A stretch of DNA of 64,000 nt from Monosporascus cannonballus (GCA_004154925.1 QJNS01000072.1:193179-257178); one strand, 5' to 3'; shown: positions 47,818 to 61,306, counted from the first letter of the stretch. The notes: generated by a model from the letters alone, not told the origin. A program made the numbers and translations.

Positions 47818-48034
47818 TGTTAATTGTGAGAATACAGCAGCTCCTATAAAGATGAGGCTGGTGGCCGACCAGCCACCGATCAGCCACCGACCCATTTATT
47901 AATATAAATCCACCATCTGGCAGCTAATAAAAAATGCCAGATGGAAATAACTTAATATATTTACTTTTTGGAATCTGCATTACGACTGGTCGAAAATTGC
48001 CTTACTCCAGTTCATAACTATTTATTATTTTATA
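47818..48034 (+). repeat. 5' LTR (approximate outer edge)
   Basis: The inner 122 bp (47913-48034) align without gaps to 55334-55455. By eye 22 positions differ, of which 19 are transitions. The TG at 47818 is a guess for the outer end, and homology is visible only from about 47868. The left part is not AT-saturated. It holds an 11-bp tandem unit CCGA(C/T)CAGCCA and inverted repeats around it. Confidence 0.65.
47913..47944. repeat. Hairpin in the 5' LTR (10-bp perfect arms)
   Basis: CCATCTGGCA at 47913-47922 and TGCCAGATGG at 47935-47944 form perfect 10-bp arms around a 12-nt loop. The 3' LTR copy (55334 onward) keeps the same layout with transitions in the arms. Confidence 0.85.
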
Positions 48035-49494
48035 ATTTTTTTAAATTTTATTATAGAAAATAATACGATAATTATTAATAGCAAAATTCGCCGATTATAA
48101 AGCGAACTTAGGTTATTAATCGAAAAAACTGCCGATTAGAACCTAATTAACAAACGATCGATTACGATACGGAAATAAGCGAAAAAGCTTATAACAAAAC
48201 CTTAACAAAGAATTATAATTTCCGAGATTTCGAATTACTTTATATATATAATAAGAATAGGTTCCGATAACCGTTAATTAAACGGCGGAAAAACGGACGT
48301 AATATAATAACCGAATTTCGGAATTTAAAATTAAAAACTAAGCCTTTTAATAATAATTAAATTATAGAAATTATCTGTTAATAAAATAAATAATATTTAA
48401 AATTATTTCGATAATTTGCTAAATAATAAATAATAATTCAAGTTAAAAAATAAAATTTTATACATTAATTATAATCTCGATATAAAAATCTAAAAGCAAT
48501 AAACGAATGTTATATTATGAATACTTGACATTTTCCAAATATATATTAATTAAAAAATATATAAAAGTTATTACGAAAATTTACGCCGAAATATTAAGAC
48601 GAAATACCATTATTTATATTGAATAAGCTTTAAACTATAGAGACGTTTTTATTATAAACGTTTAATAATTGTATTACGTTATATTTAATTATTTCAATTA
48701 TGAAAAAAATTAATAATAAAACAATTATAAATTTCTATTAGACAAAGTTATATAAATCTTTTTTTTTTCGATAACAAATATAAGAAATAATTTATAAAAT
48801 TACGATCGCAACCTGATTAATTGTTGCTAAATTTTTATATTAAATAAAACTTTCTAATTTATAAAATAAAGTTTATAAACGTTTTTAATTATTTTTACAA
48901 ATTAATATTAAAATTACGAAATATTTTATTATAAAAAAGCGTTAAATTAAAACGAGCTAATATTATAGCAAATAAGGTAAATCTTAACTTTTTCGGTAAG
49001 AAATATTAGATATAATTTATGGAATTATAATAATAATCCGATTAATTGTTATTAAACTTTTATATTAAATAAGGTTCTATAATTTATAAGACAAAATTTA
49101 CGAACGGCTTTAACTCGGAAAATAATTAGAATAATAAACGTTTTATATATAATTATTTTTACAAATTAATATTAAAGTTACGAAAGCTCTTGCTATAAAA
49201 CAATGTTAGGTTAAAATAAGTTAATAACGTAATAAATAGAGTAAAACGCTGCCAAAACGCTTAAAAAACGAAGGAAACCCGATTATTTTCCGCCAAAAAT
49301 ATTAACAAAAATAAACGATTATATTTTAACGCCTTTAAAAAAAATATTTCCAGAGCAAATTAAAAGCGCCGCGCAAAAATAATAAGGATTACGGACGTTT
49401 TTATATTCGGAAGGCAGATAATCGCCGATTTAATTCCGATCGGGACAAATTTATACGACTAAATACTTCTAATTTTTATAAACGCCTATTTAAA

Positions 49495-49536
49495 TATTAT
49501 AATTATAAGAAATTAAGTTATAAAAACGTAAATTAC
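49495..49536 (+). pseudogene. gag zinc-knuckle relic with all four ligands changed to Tyr
   Basis: Fourteen codons read YYNYKKLSYKNVNY, with tyrosines at exactly positions 1, 4, 9 and 14. That is the C-x2-C-x4-H-x4-C spacing of a retroelement zinc knuckle. Each Tyr codon (TAT/TAC) is one transition away from Cys (TGT/TGC) or His (CAT/CAC), as RIP would produce. It belongs to the gag part of the Gypsy element. Confidence 0.75.
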
Positions 49537-50469
49537 AAACCTAAAAAAAATACCAAAACCTTATTATCTCCGCTATAGAAAAATCGATTTTCAAAAACTA
49601 TATAGAATATTATAATATATAACGATAAATTAAATGAATCTCTAAACGTAAACCTAAAAAAACGGTTAAAATAAACGTATACGTTCATTTTATTTCGACT
49701 AATAATTGCAAAGCGGTCGAAATAAAATCACCTTTTAGAAAAAAGGTATTTGTTAAAAGAAGTACGAGAAATATAATAAAATAATTATATATAGATATCG
49801 AAATATAAATAAACATTATAAGTAGAAACTTAGCGAAAAAACTTAACTTTAAACTAATTTCCGTAAATATTTCGGGCCCTATCGGCGCTAACGTCGCGTA
49901 TATCAAATATTATAAAACGTACGAAATTTTTAGTAATATAATATAATAATAAAAGCAAATGAAAATTTAAATAAATTTATTTTGTAATACGCCGCGATCG
50001 AAAAGCGTCTAATCTCTTATTATTTAAACAAGGTATAAGTAAATTAGGCGTTTTATAACATATAACTATATATTAATAACTATATAAATTATTGTAAAAG
50101 ATCGATAAGCAAAAAATTACAAACCTAACATTTTCCGCCAAGTAAATTTATATTATTAACATAATAAGTCTAACTGAAGAATTAGATATTTTAGAATTTG
50201 AGAAACAATAAAAATGGAAAATAACTAACCTTTTTACATATTTGAAAAACTTCCGGCGAATATATTTCGAAAAGATAACGAAATTTTTTAACTGTTAAGA
50301 GCAAAATATATAATAAATCTGATCTTAGAAAAAATATCCTTATATAGCCTAATCTACTTTATTTCGACAATTTAACGAAAATTATTCGAAAAATATATCA
50401 GAAAAAAATTAAAAAGTAGAACAGATACACTACTTAAAAATAAACGCAACAATACTGATATTAATCGTA

Positions 50470-50840
50470 TTTAAAAAGAACGACAATTTCTGTTTATACG
50501 TCGATTATAAAGGATTAAATCGAATAATAATAAAAAAATCGATACCTTTTACTCTTAATCTTAAAAATGATAAATCGTCTAAAATTAATTAAGATATTTT
50601 CGAAAATTAATCTTAAGGCTGCTTATTATTATATTAAGATTAAGAAAGGCGATTAATAGAATACCGTTTCCGAATGCGGTACGAGCAATTTAAATATACG
50701 ATTATATTATTTGGCCTTATTAATATATCGATTACGTTTTAGGCCTATATATATAAGATATTAACTGCATTAATTAACTATATATACGTAATATACCTAG
50801 ATAATATAATTATTTATTTAAATAATCAAAAAAGCATACC
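50470..50840 (+). pseudogene. Reverse transcriptase relic (Ty3/Gypsy)
   Basis: The frame includes LYVDYKGLN, a typical Gypsy reverse-transcriptase segment. Downstream come a KINLKAAYYYIKIKKGD block and the active-site box read as YLDN at 50794-50805. The second Asp of the YLDD box is thus Asn (codon AAT), which would be inactive. Stop codons and frame changes are frequent. Confidence 0.8.
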
Positions 50841-52329
50841 AAATATTTCTTATAAGTTTACAAACGGTTATTATAATATCAATTATTTGCCAAATCGTTC
50901 AAATAAAACTTTTTCTAAAAAAAAAACAAAAGTTTTTAAGATTTATAATTAATACCGATAATTTGGAAATAAACCGCCGACGGATCAATATTATCGAAAT
51001 ATAGCCAAAGCTAAAATTAATTTATAACATTTAAATATTTTTAAAATTCGCGAATTTTTATCGAAAATTTATTACTTATTATTTGCGTATTACCGAATTT
51101 ATTATTAGATTTTTTAAAAAAAACGTAAGATAAAGGTAAAACAGTAAAATTCCAATAATTCGAAAAAATTAAAAAGGCGTTCCGATATTTAAAAGATATT
51201 TTTCAGTCGGCAATTATTTTTCGATATTAAGATAACGTTAAAAATACTAGGGTTAAAATAGATATCTCGGTAAAAACTATATTAAGGATACTTTTATAAA
51301 AATACGAAAGATATTAACGCTTAATTGCATATTAATCGCAAAAGCTAAATCTAACCGAAAAACGGTAAGTTATAAAGTAATAAAAATTATTAGTAATTAT
51401 AAAAAACCTAAAATATTAACGATAATATTTTAAAAGTACGAGAAAAAAATTTCTTGATATTTATCGATTATATAGCATTAAAGGATATAATAAAGGCGCC
51501 GGCGTATAACTTTAAAAAAGTTAATCTAATAAATTTACCGCCTTATATAATTTAATTTTAAAATCTAATACCGACCGAGTGCTATTAACCCGGCGAATGA
51601 GCTATTTAGACGCTCGAATTATATATCAAGGGAAATCGCATATAAAAACGTAATTTTTACGTTATTTAAAAAACTTAAACTTACGAATAATATGCCGAAA
51701 AACGTATAAAAAACGGTCGTAAATATATAGCGCGATTTAAAGCATTATAAAAAGGTAAAAGGTCTTATAAAAACAATACGAAATTCGTTTATTATAAAAT
51801 TTCCAGATATATTTTAAGTGGCGGAATTTTAGATAATTCTTATCGGCGTAAAAAATATAAAAAAAACCTTTGTTATACGATTATAAAAGGCCTTCGAAAG
51901 AAAAAGGACAGCAAGAAATTATACACCTGCCGAACTTATCGTTTGTAAATAATAATACAAACGCGAATTGTAATAATAATACAATTAGCGATTAAATAAC
52001 GGGAATTACAAATTGCGATTATATTACGATCGGATTCTGAAAAATCTAAAAAGGACTAAATTAATATTAAAGCTATTATTTATAATTAATATATTTTACA
52101 TTTCTTAGCAAAGAAACTAGCTAAAAACAAAATAGCGTTACAACTAAAAGCTTTTTAACAGTTTTACGATTAGGTTTAAAAGCTGCAAATTAAGGATCTA
52201 AATATTATAAAATTAATACGGATAGTTAAATATTAAACCAGTATAAAAAGAAAATATTTTCTAGATTTAAATAAGATTTTATATTATAGAAATAAATTCG
52301 TAATTTTATTATAAGGCGCTTTATAAAAA

Positions 52330-52990
52330 CAGTTGATTAATTAACATTATAATAATTCGAAAATAAAATATATAAAACATATTCGTATATTTAAATTAAT
52401 AACCAAAGGGTTTTACTAAGAAAATATAATAAACGATATCTAAAAATATATTAAATAATAACCGAATTGCTAAGATATAATAAATTTAAGTCATAAACTA
52501 TATAAATAATCACGGCTTTTATCATTTTTCAAGTAACTTTTCTAAAAAATCTCGTTAAACTTTATTACGGAATTTTCTAAAAGTCTAAATTTAAATAGAT
52601 TAAAGTACGACGTAATTCTGGGTAATCGTTAACCGCTTTACGAAATTCAAATTATTTAATGTTATGGTTAAAATTTTAATTGTAACCGAATTAACTCGAT
52701 TATTTTATAACGAAATTAAATATAGATTTCGCACGTTTACAGAAAGTATTAACGATAAAAATAAGTTATTCACAAATTAATTCTAGGCGGAAGTTAACAA
52801 AAAACGAAAAATAAAACGGCGAATATTAATTACTTATTATTCGTAAACCGATAAATAAACAAAACGTATGTATTAAATCCTAAAATATTATTTTCATAAT
52901 TACGTTAATAAATATTAAAATAATTAAATAAAGTTATTACAAAATACCGAATTTTTATATAATAATATACGGAACGTATTTACTAGTCGC
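52330..52990 (+). pseudogene. Integrase relic of the + strand Gypsy element
   Basis: From 52622 one frame reads VIVNRFTK, then LTRLFYNEI, KRKIKRR, TYY and a block where the family has QTDxQTER. Here both Gln codons are TAA (52844-52846 and 52856-52858) and the following Glu is Lys, a change in the catalytic D,D-35-E triad. Further on, HNYVNKY and TEFLYNN are recognisable. An HHCC-like segment lies upstream near 52330-52500. A small frameshift separates the two parts. Confidence 0.75.
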
Positions 52991-55239
52991 TTTACATTCG
53001 AAATCTTATATAAATATCATTTAAAAATAATAAAATACTTTTTATAAAGGTTTAAGGAATAAATATAAGGAATTAAGAAACGTTTCGAATAAATGCAGCT
53101 GTTTGTCATATAATATACGAATATTAAAAGAAAATAACGATAGCCTAAAAAAGTATTATAATTAACGTTATGCACTTATAAAATTTTATTTAAGACAGTA
53201 AATAAATTTATTAATAAAAAACTTTAAAAAACAAAAAGCTGGTATTTATTTACTTCCGAATTATAATCAAAAATTCGAATAAGTTCTTAAACGTACAAAA
53301 TAACTTTTTCTATTAAATATTAATAAATATATAATATATTTCTAATATTTTTATTAAAACCGTAACATAATCGAGAACCGGGCAATATCTAGATGGCGTT
53401 ACCGAACTTAATAAAGAAATAAGAAAAATAAGTAATAAAAAATATCGTCTGTTACCGAAATAATTAAAAAAAGCGCAAATATTTAATTAAATAAAAAAGC
53501 TAGCCCGCTAAGTACAATACGTAAAAACTTTAAAAGCATTTCGAATACGTATTTAAGATATTATAGCGTTATAAAAAAAGTTAAATATGTACATAAGAAA
53601 TAGAACGATTTAAAAGCCGTAAAATAATAATAGTTTTATCAAAAATCGGCCGTCTTATAAATACAAAATTATAAAAATTAATTTTAAGCAGAATTAAAAT
53701 ATTAAATTTAAAATATTAATTCTATAATTACTTTAAGACTTTTGGTAAGCAGTTACTTGATTTTATATCGGTTAAAAATCGACCGATTAAATAATTATAA
53801 TTCTTTTATAGATAAAATAAAAGGCGAACGAAAATCGATAAAAGATTTAAAAATAATCGAATTTTTATTTAGAAAACAAATTCTCGTATTTAATTATTAA
53901 ACCTTACGTTAATTAGCCATTAATAGACGTATTAAGAAAGTTAACATAGGAATATCGGAAAAAGATCAGAAAATATACGACGACAAAGAGCGGGTACGCT
54001 TATTAGTTTTGCTAGACATAAAACGCAGAAAAGATTTGGAAACGTTTTATTTTTTATAAAAAAATAAAAGCTAAATAACCGGAATATAGTCGACCGTTAG
54101 TCGGAAATAAGTTGTCGCCTTTAAAACGTTCAAAGTATCTAAGATTAATAACGATTTCGCCGAACAAAAAAATTTAATTATAGTTATTAATAAATATTAA
54201 GATTTCGTCGAAACGTCGAAAAACGAGCGGAAAATGTTCGTAAACGAGAAATATAATAATAAAACTATTTTCGAAACTTTTTTATCTATAAAAATATTAT
54301 AAAATTACGCTTAAGCGAATATTAATCGTAAAATAATACGAAAACAATTAGGATATTTATAAATATAACTTAAATTTATAAGCTTATAAAACGACATTAA
54401 AATTATATTTTCGTAAATAGAACGGACGATCGGAAATTTATTTTTAATACGGAATGAAAACAATATTTTCTTAATAATAACCGTCTTAAAGACAAATTCG
54501 GTTTCGCGAAAAACGTCGATTCGGCGACCGATCGCAAATACGTCGTTACGCGCGGATTCGGTACTCGTAATACGAACCGCCTTAAGTTCGTCGATTAACT
54601 TTTAGTTTTCAACGGCAAAATAAATAATAATATAAATAACGCCTCTAAAATCGACCGATATTTAAATAGAAATAAAACGGCGATATTAACGATAATAAAA
54701 ATAAGTACTTATCGTACAAAAAATCTTATAATAATAATTAGTTACGATATAATTTAAAATATCAAGAATTTATATATAAATTATAATGTAATCGAAATAA
54801 AATTATATTACGTAAATATAATCTAGTTTATTGCGGCTTGTAATATAATTAAGGTCCGGTTTATTATTGGTATTAAAAAGATAATATTTAAAAACTTTCC
54901 AGCCGTTATCGATATAAAAATATTATTTTTTATAAAATTATTTACGAAAAATAAATAAAAACAATAAAAATAAAACGAAAACCGCAAATACAAAAATTAA
55001 AAATACAAGCACAAACAAAACTGAAAAAAAATAAATAAAATAAGGTTGCGATTTATATAAAATTAAAACATTATATAAAATATAATTAATTATTAAATGT
55101 AATAGATATTAATTATTACGATAAGCGCATATAATATAATATAATCTACGTATTTATATATCAAAAACTTTTGATTACCGCACGTAATCTAATTTATAAT
55201 CGAATTATATTAATTTATTAATATTATTAAGGATTAATA

Positions 55240-55455
55240 ATTTTAAATAAAGGAAATAATTATAAAAATATAGCTTTAATAAGGTTACGACAGGTATTCG
55301 ACCAGTTATAAACCTATGCGCTAATATAAATAACTATCTAGCAGCTAATAAGAAACGCCAGATAGAAGTAACCTAATATACTTACTTCTTGAAATCTGCT
55401 TTACGACTCGTCGAAAATCATCTTATTTCAGTTTATAGCTATTTAGTATCTTACA
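55240..55455 (+). repeat. 3' LTR of the Gypsy element
   Basis: It matches the 5' LTR over its inner 122 bp without gaps and ends TTACA at 55455, a canonical CA terminus. The corresponding end of the 5' copy reads TTATA. The outer left edge is approximate because this copy is heavily mutated. Confidence 0.65.
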
Positions 55456-58400
55456 TTTAAATATAATATAAATATATATTATTATTTTATAAAATACTTA
55501 ACAAAAATCGTTAAAATACATATATATTTAATTGTTATTATTATCGAAAATAAACTGTTTATTAATATTATAAGTAACCGCAAAATAATAATTTATTTAA
55601 TAAAATAGATTTCAAATTTAAATTTTCGCTTTCAATCTTTTTTGATAATTACGTATTTTAAAATTAATATAAGAATCAGTCTACGTAAATATAATACTAA
55701 GATTACAATATTTAAAATTTACGAATTAATATAGTTTTAAACATATAATATTAAAGATATATTTATTAATTACAAAATATGCAAACGAATAATAGAAAGT
55801 AAATATTTCGCTAAAATAGAAATTATAATTAAAAACTAATATTATAAAGGCATTTTATATATAATAGCTTAAAAATATAAATATTGCGTAAATATTATAG
55901 AGTTAAGAAACTATTATTATAATAATAAACAAATAACGAAAAAGTAAAAAAAGAAAACAGGTAATATTATAAAATTAATAGTGCAATGTTTTTTTAATAA
56001 AAAATATACAAAATTAGAAAAATTAGAAGAAATTAAAAAAAAAATTAAAAAAAAATTAAACGGAAATTAAAAGAATTAAAAAAGTGAAAAAATTATATTA
56101 CGAAAATAATAAAACGAAAAATACGATAAACTCTAGCTAAGTTAATACCATTTTATATAACAGTATTACTATTTTTATATCGAAACTAATATTATATATT
56201 TTTATATATATTAATCTGGTACTCTTCTATTTTCGCGGCCTTATTTTAATTATATAGCGTATATACTTTATTACTACAACGACGCCTTATAACATCTAAT
56301 ATGCTGCTAGTAAGCTAAGGTTCGAACTCGAAAAAAGTTTTTTTTATTAAATAGTTAAAAATAATTACTTTAAAAAAGAAAAGTTATTACTATAATATTA
56401 ATACAGTGCCTCTTTTAAGACATCGTTTCGTTATATATACGCAAGCGTTACGCGATAGCTAAATAATTTTTCTTATATAATAATAAAATATTTTCAATTA
56501 CGATAACTAATATATGGGTTTTACAGTTAAGATAAATTATTTCTTAATTTTGTAAAGTCTTGCTTTAAAACTGATTATTACGTAGTTGCCGATAAGCTTC
56601 GACTATAATAAGCCTTATGCTCGCTATTTCTACAATTCGATAAAGTTAAACAATATAACTTAACGAAAGGTTAAGCTTTACGCAGTAAATTTTAAGAATT
56701 AACTTTAAAAATAAACCACAAAAAATCATTAAGCGATTAATTTTAATATAAATATATTTTATTAATAATTATTATTTTTGAAAAAATATGATTTTATATT
56801 AGTATTAGAAAGTTTTAACATCTTTATTAATAAATGGTTTTCCTATGATTAACTTTAAAAGCATCATTTTATTAAAAGTTTAAAATATGTAATAAAAATA
56901 TATAAAGTGAATAATAAATAGATAATTATATATTTCGTATTTTTTTTATATATGTACTTTATTTATTTATATTATTCGTTAAATTTTCAATATCATTTAC
57001 TGTAATAAATTTAAAATAATTATTATAAATTTCTCTTATTCTATTAATATATAATTCTTTAGACCTTTGTAATTTTTTATTATTTTTTTACAACTTAGTT
57101 TAATTTCGTTTTAAAATCAAACATTATTATATTATTAATTATAAAAAGTTTTATTTAATTAATAATAAGATAAACCTTGATATTAGCAAAAGTCTATTAG
57201 AATTTTTATACTTAATATAATTTAAATAACTTTTATTGAGTAAAATATACTTTAAAAATACAGTTATTAATTGAAGATTACGCTAATATTTTTAAACCTC
57301 TTTTAATATAACTTTGACAATTACTAAAAGTTAAAGGATTAATTAGAAAATAACTATTTAAAAATATATTTAAATTTATTATAAACTAATATTGTTTTTT
57401 TTGTGAAAATCTATTATTAACAATATTTTATTTAGTAAATTTTGTGTTTTTAGTCAAAAAATCTAAAATATTAAATGTGTTAAGTTTTATATATTTTAAA
57501 AGCATTATTAACACTTTGTTATTATTTATTTCGTATTTAAAACGTTGTATTAATAATAATCAAGTAAATTACTATGCTTAAATAAAACTTTTTAAAAATT
57601 AATAAAAATTTACAAGAATACTTTTCGCTTTATATTTAATATTAATATATGTTTTACATAAAGTATGAATAAATAAAACTTCTTTATAGTAACAAACATT
57701 TCGCTAAATAAAAATATAATAATTTTAATTAAATATTCGTTAATTTAAAAACGAGTTTTAACTTTATATTTATTTCTATAATGTTATAACCGCTTTGTTT
57801 ATCGTTATAAAAATATTTGTAAAAGTTTATATTTAGATTTATATTTTAATTAGTATTAATGTTATATTTTATTAATTTTGTTAATGTTTAATGTTTAATT
57901 ATTTAAAATTACAACAACTATAAAACGATTTAATTTAAAATAACTATTCCTTTATATTGTTATCGTTATTGAAATTTATATTTTCTTTTTATTTAAAATA
58001 TAAGTTTTTCTTCAAAAAAAGAAGATTTTGTTTCCGATTAAAAACTGTGATTATAATTAGCCTTAATACGAGTTTTCTATAAAATTAAATTTGTTTATTA
58101 AAATTAAATAAAAGATAAATTATTTAAATTAAATATATATATATATATATATATATCTTAAAAATTGTAAAAGTATTTTAATTACACTCTGAATTAATTA
58201 ACAAATTAATACGTAAACTTGGTCCTTGTAAAAATGTTTAAAAACGATTTCAAAACGCTAATTCTTTTATTAAAAATTATATCGCTAAGTTTAAATACGT
58301 TTCGAATTAATAAATATTTAAAAAATTTCGATATTTAAAAAATTTCTGCTTAGCGTTTAATATAGTTAATATTTTAAAACTTAGAATCGTAATCAACATA

Positions 58401-61140
58401 TTAATAATATTAATAAGTTAAATATTAACAATAATAAAACAATATCGTTTTTCGTTATAAACTATAACAAATAAAATACAAATATTACTTAAAATATTTC
58501 ATATTAAGACAATTTTTATTTGGTTATAAAAATGATATACTTATGAATTTACGTATTTAAACCTTTATATATTTGAAATTTAACTATTTATTACGTTAAC
58601 GTCGGTAACAAAGCTTTAAGGTTTCGTTATTTAATATTTACTTTATTTTACACTTTAAAAAATAACTATTGTTAAATTATAAACAACATCGAATTATAAA
58701 ATACGTTCGATTTAATATTAAAAAAACTTTATAATAATAATATATTTAGAGTATTTGTTTTAAAAATTATAATAATTTTATAATCGGTTTTAATATAACT
58801 AACGTTATAAAGTAAATTTTAAATAAAGTATACTGTTTCAGTAAAAAAGTAAAATACTAATAATATAAAGATATAACGACTAATAAAACCGAAATATATT
58901 TCAGTAACACCGTTACTAAAGTCATATATTGAAATTAATGTTAATTCTTTTAAATAAAAACATAATAATATAGTAAAAATAAGACGATAATTAATTAACT
59001 ACTTAACGACTAATAAAGAGCAACGATAACGATAGAAATTTTAACGCAAGCAAAAAACGAAATTATATTATATTATATTATTTTGAAAAATACTACTATA
59101 GAATAAGAATATTATAGCTGTTAAATGATAGCAATATATTAAGTAAAGCTTTAAAAATCTATTTCTAAAAATAATTAGCAATATTTAATTTTTATAACGC
59201 TATTTATAACAAGATAAATGTGGCCTTTTAATTATAAAGTTAAAACACGTAATTATGATATAGAACTCAGTAAATTAATTGACGTTAAAAATATAAGTAA
59301 GTTTAATTAAAAGTAAACGAATTTCAGATTTTAAAGTTATGTTTAAAATGTTAAAAAGATCTTAAAAAATAATTATACTTTTTATATTAAATTATATTAA
59401 ACGGATTAACTTTCAATTAGAAATGTTTTAAAAATATTTAATATAAAGTTTTAAAATACATTAAATTTTATAAAGACGTATTTAAATTTCTATTAAAGTT
59501 AAATAAAAATAAATTATTAGTTTTAAAATAGAAATTAAGATTATTAAATTTTTAAATACAAATGCTATAGATTTTTTAAAATAAAAGTCGACTATTAATA
59601 AAACTTTTTATTTAAAAGACCAGTATTATTTTGATATATAATAGCGTTCCACAGGAAATACTTATCTGCTTTTATATAATCAAAAGTTAATTTAAAGTAA
59701 GAAGTTAAATATAAAATTAAATTTGAAGATTTGAAATAATACTTATACTTATTAATTTAATAATAATACGATATTTCGTATTATTTAAGCTTAAATGCGT
59801 AATAACGGCTATATTATTATTTTTTAAAACTAAAAAATTATATTAAAATTTAAATACTGTATATTATACAAAAGCCATTAAGAATATAAACCTTAAAAAT
59901 CGTATACGTATCGAAAAAACAGTACTTTATGATAATAAAAATAGTACAAATTTTTAAAATACGAAAATTAAAAAATATATTAAAACTTATTATAGGTACA
60001 AAGTAATAAAGACATTAAAAGTATTAAAAGTTATAAAAATAATCAAAAGAATTTTAAAAAATACAAAGAGTGTTTTTAAAAATATGTTTTATTATATTAA
60101 TATATTTGATTAGAATAAAACACGTGAAATTATCTTATTATAACAATTTTATCTCTATATATAAGCGAAATATATTTTAAATTTAATAAATTTAAAATTT
60201 GTATTAAAATAAACTGAAAAATATATGAAATTTACTACGTTTTATTTAATTATGATTGTTTATAATATATCTGAATTTTTAATACATATGTTATATTTTT
60301 TAACAATTTTATTACGATATTTTGCAGTAACAAAAGTATATGCCGCGTTTTTCTTTAAACTCGCAAAAATTGTTTGTCAAATTTCATCATTAATATAAGT
60401 TCTTTATAAAAACTTTTAAAAATATTCTTTTATTTCTTAAAATTTACAAGTAATATTTTATAACGACGTATATTTCATTTTATAATAACTTTTCTAATAT
60501 ACTTAGAATTATTTTAACTTAAGTTTATTTTTAAAAGCAATATCTTATTTCGTGGTACGAATTATAATTTATTTATTAGTAATATATTTAATATTATTAA
60601 ATAAATATTTATGTTTACAAATAATAAAAACTTTATAATCGATTATATTATTAACTTTTTAAATATTATTTATAAATCATTTTACATTTCTTATTATAAT
60701 AACAAATATTTATCGAAATTGTATAGATTTCAAAAATGTATTAATTAAATTTTTATATTTTTTACCTTATATTTGAAAATCTCATTTTATTTTTTAATTT
60801 TAAAATAAAATTTGTTAAATATTTTTAATATACTTTTAAATTATATAGAAAACGTTTCGTAATATACGAATTTTTAATAAAGTTAAATATTAATGAGTTT
60901 AATAATAAACGTAATAATATTATAAAAATATTTAAACTTTCGTAAAATATACATTAAACAATAATACTAATTTTTATAAAGTAATACATAGTAAGCCGAA
61001 AGACAAAAATTTAAATTATAATTTTAAAAATTTACGATTTTATTTATCGAAATAAATAACATTTTAAGTAAGTACTTGCTAATAATTAATTATATAATGC
61101 GTAATACGAATGTTTTTTTATTATTTTGTGTTTTTTTTAA
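55456..61140. other. AT-saturated block without readable features
   Basis: This 5.7-kb stretch is extremely AT-rich, poor in CpA/TpG and largely poorer in CpG than the Gypsy element to its left. It is probably one or more older or more heavily RIPed repeats, but I could not read a protein relic in it. It includes a (AT)12 run at 58133-58156. The segment 56260-56700 is slightly less mutated and contains an isolated GGTTCGAACTC that does not form a tRNA. Confidence 0.6.
58133..58156. repeat. (AT)12 microsatellite
   Basis: Twelve uninterrupted AT units within the AT-rich block. Confidence 0.9.
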
Positions 61141-61306
61141 AATATAGTTATTAATTAATTTGTAAGAGAATCAATATGTAGGCGAAGTGATAGCCAAGCA
61201 ATCGCAAACGATTTTAAGAAGTAGGTATATAGACAAATTTTTATCTAGATTGTATACGTATTCGCCCGGATATAGAATTTGTAGTTGTTTTAAGCAGATA
61301 AGTGGA

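Larger units (their letters stand above)
47818..55455 (+). mobile_element. RIP-degenerated Ty3/Gypsy-type LTR retrotransposon
   Basis: This is a dead LTR retrotransposon on the + strand, about 7.6 kb long. Diverged direct repeats bound it (left end near 48034, right end at 55455). Between them, in the order expected of a Ty3/Gypsy element, lie a gag CCHC zinc-knuckle relic (49495-49536), reverse transcriptase (about 50470-50840), and integrase with an HHCC-like part (about 52330-52500) and a catalytic core (52622 onward). All frames are full of stops and the sequence is saturated with A and T. CpA and TpG are nearly absent, as expected from RIP. The integrase follows the reverse transcriptase, which separates it from Copia elements. 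The exact left edge is uncertain because the outer part of the left repeat is poorly conserved. Confidence 0.85.

Noticed and set aside
55456..55460. Target-site duplication flanking the Gypsy element
   Set aside because: Bases left of 47818 (ACTGA) and right of 55455 (TTTAA) agree only if several mutations are assumed, and the left edge is not fixed.
56290..56335. GGTTCGAACTC, a possible tRNA or SINE B box in the AT-rich block
   Set aside because: No cloverleaf can be formed and no A box lies at the right distance.
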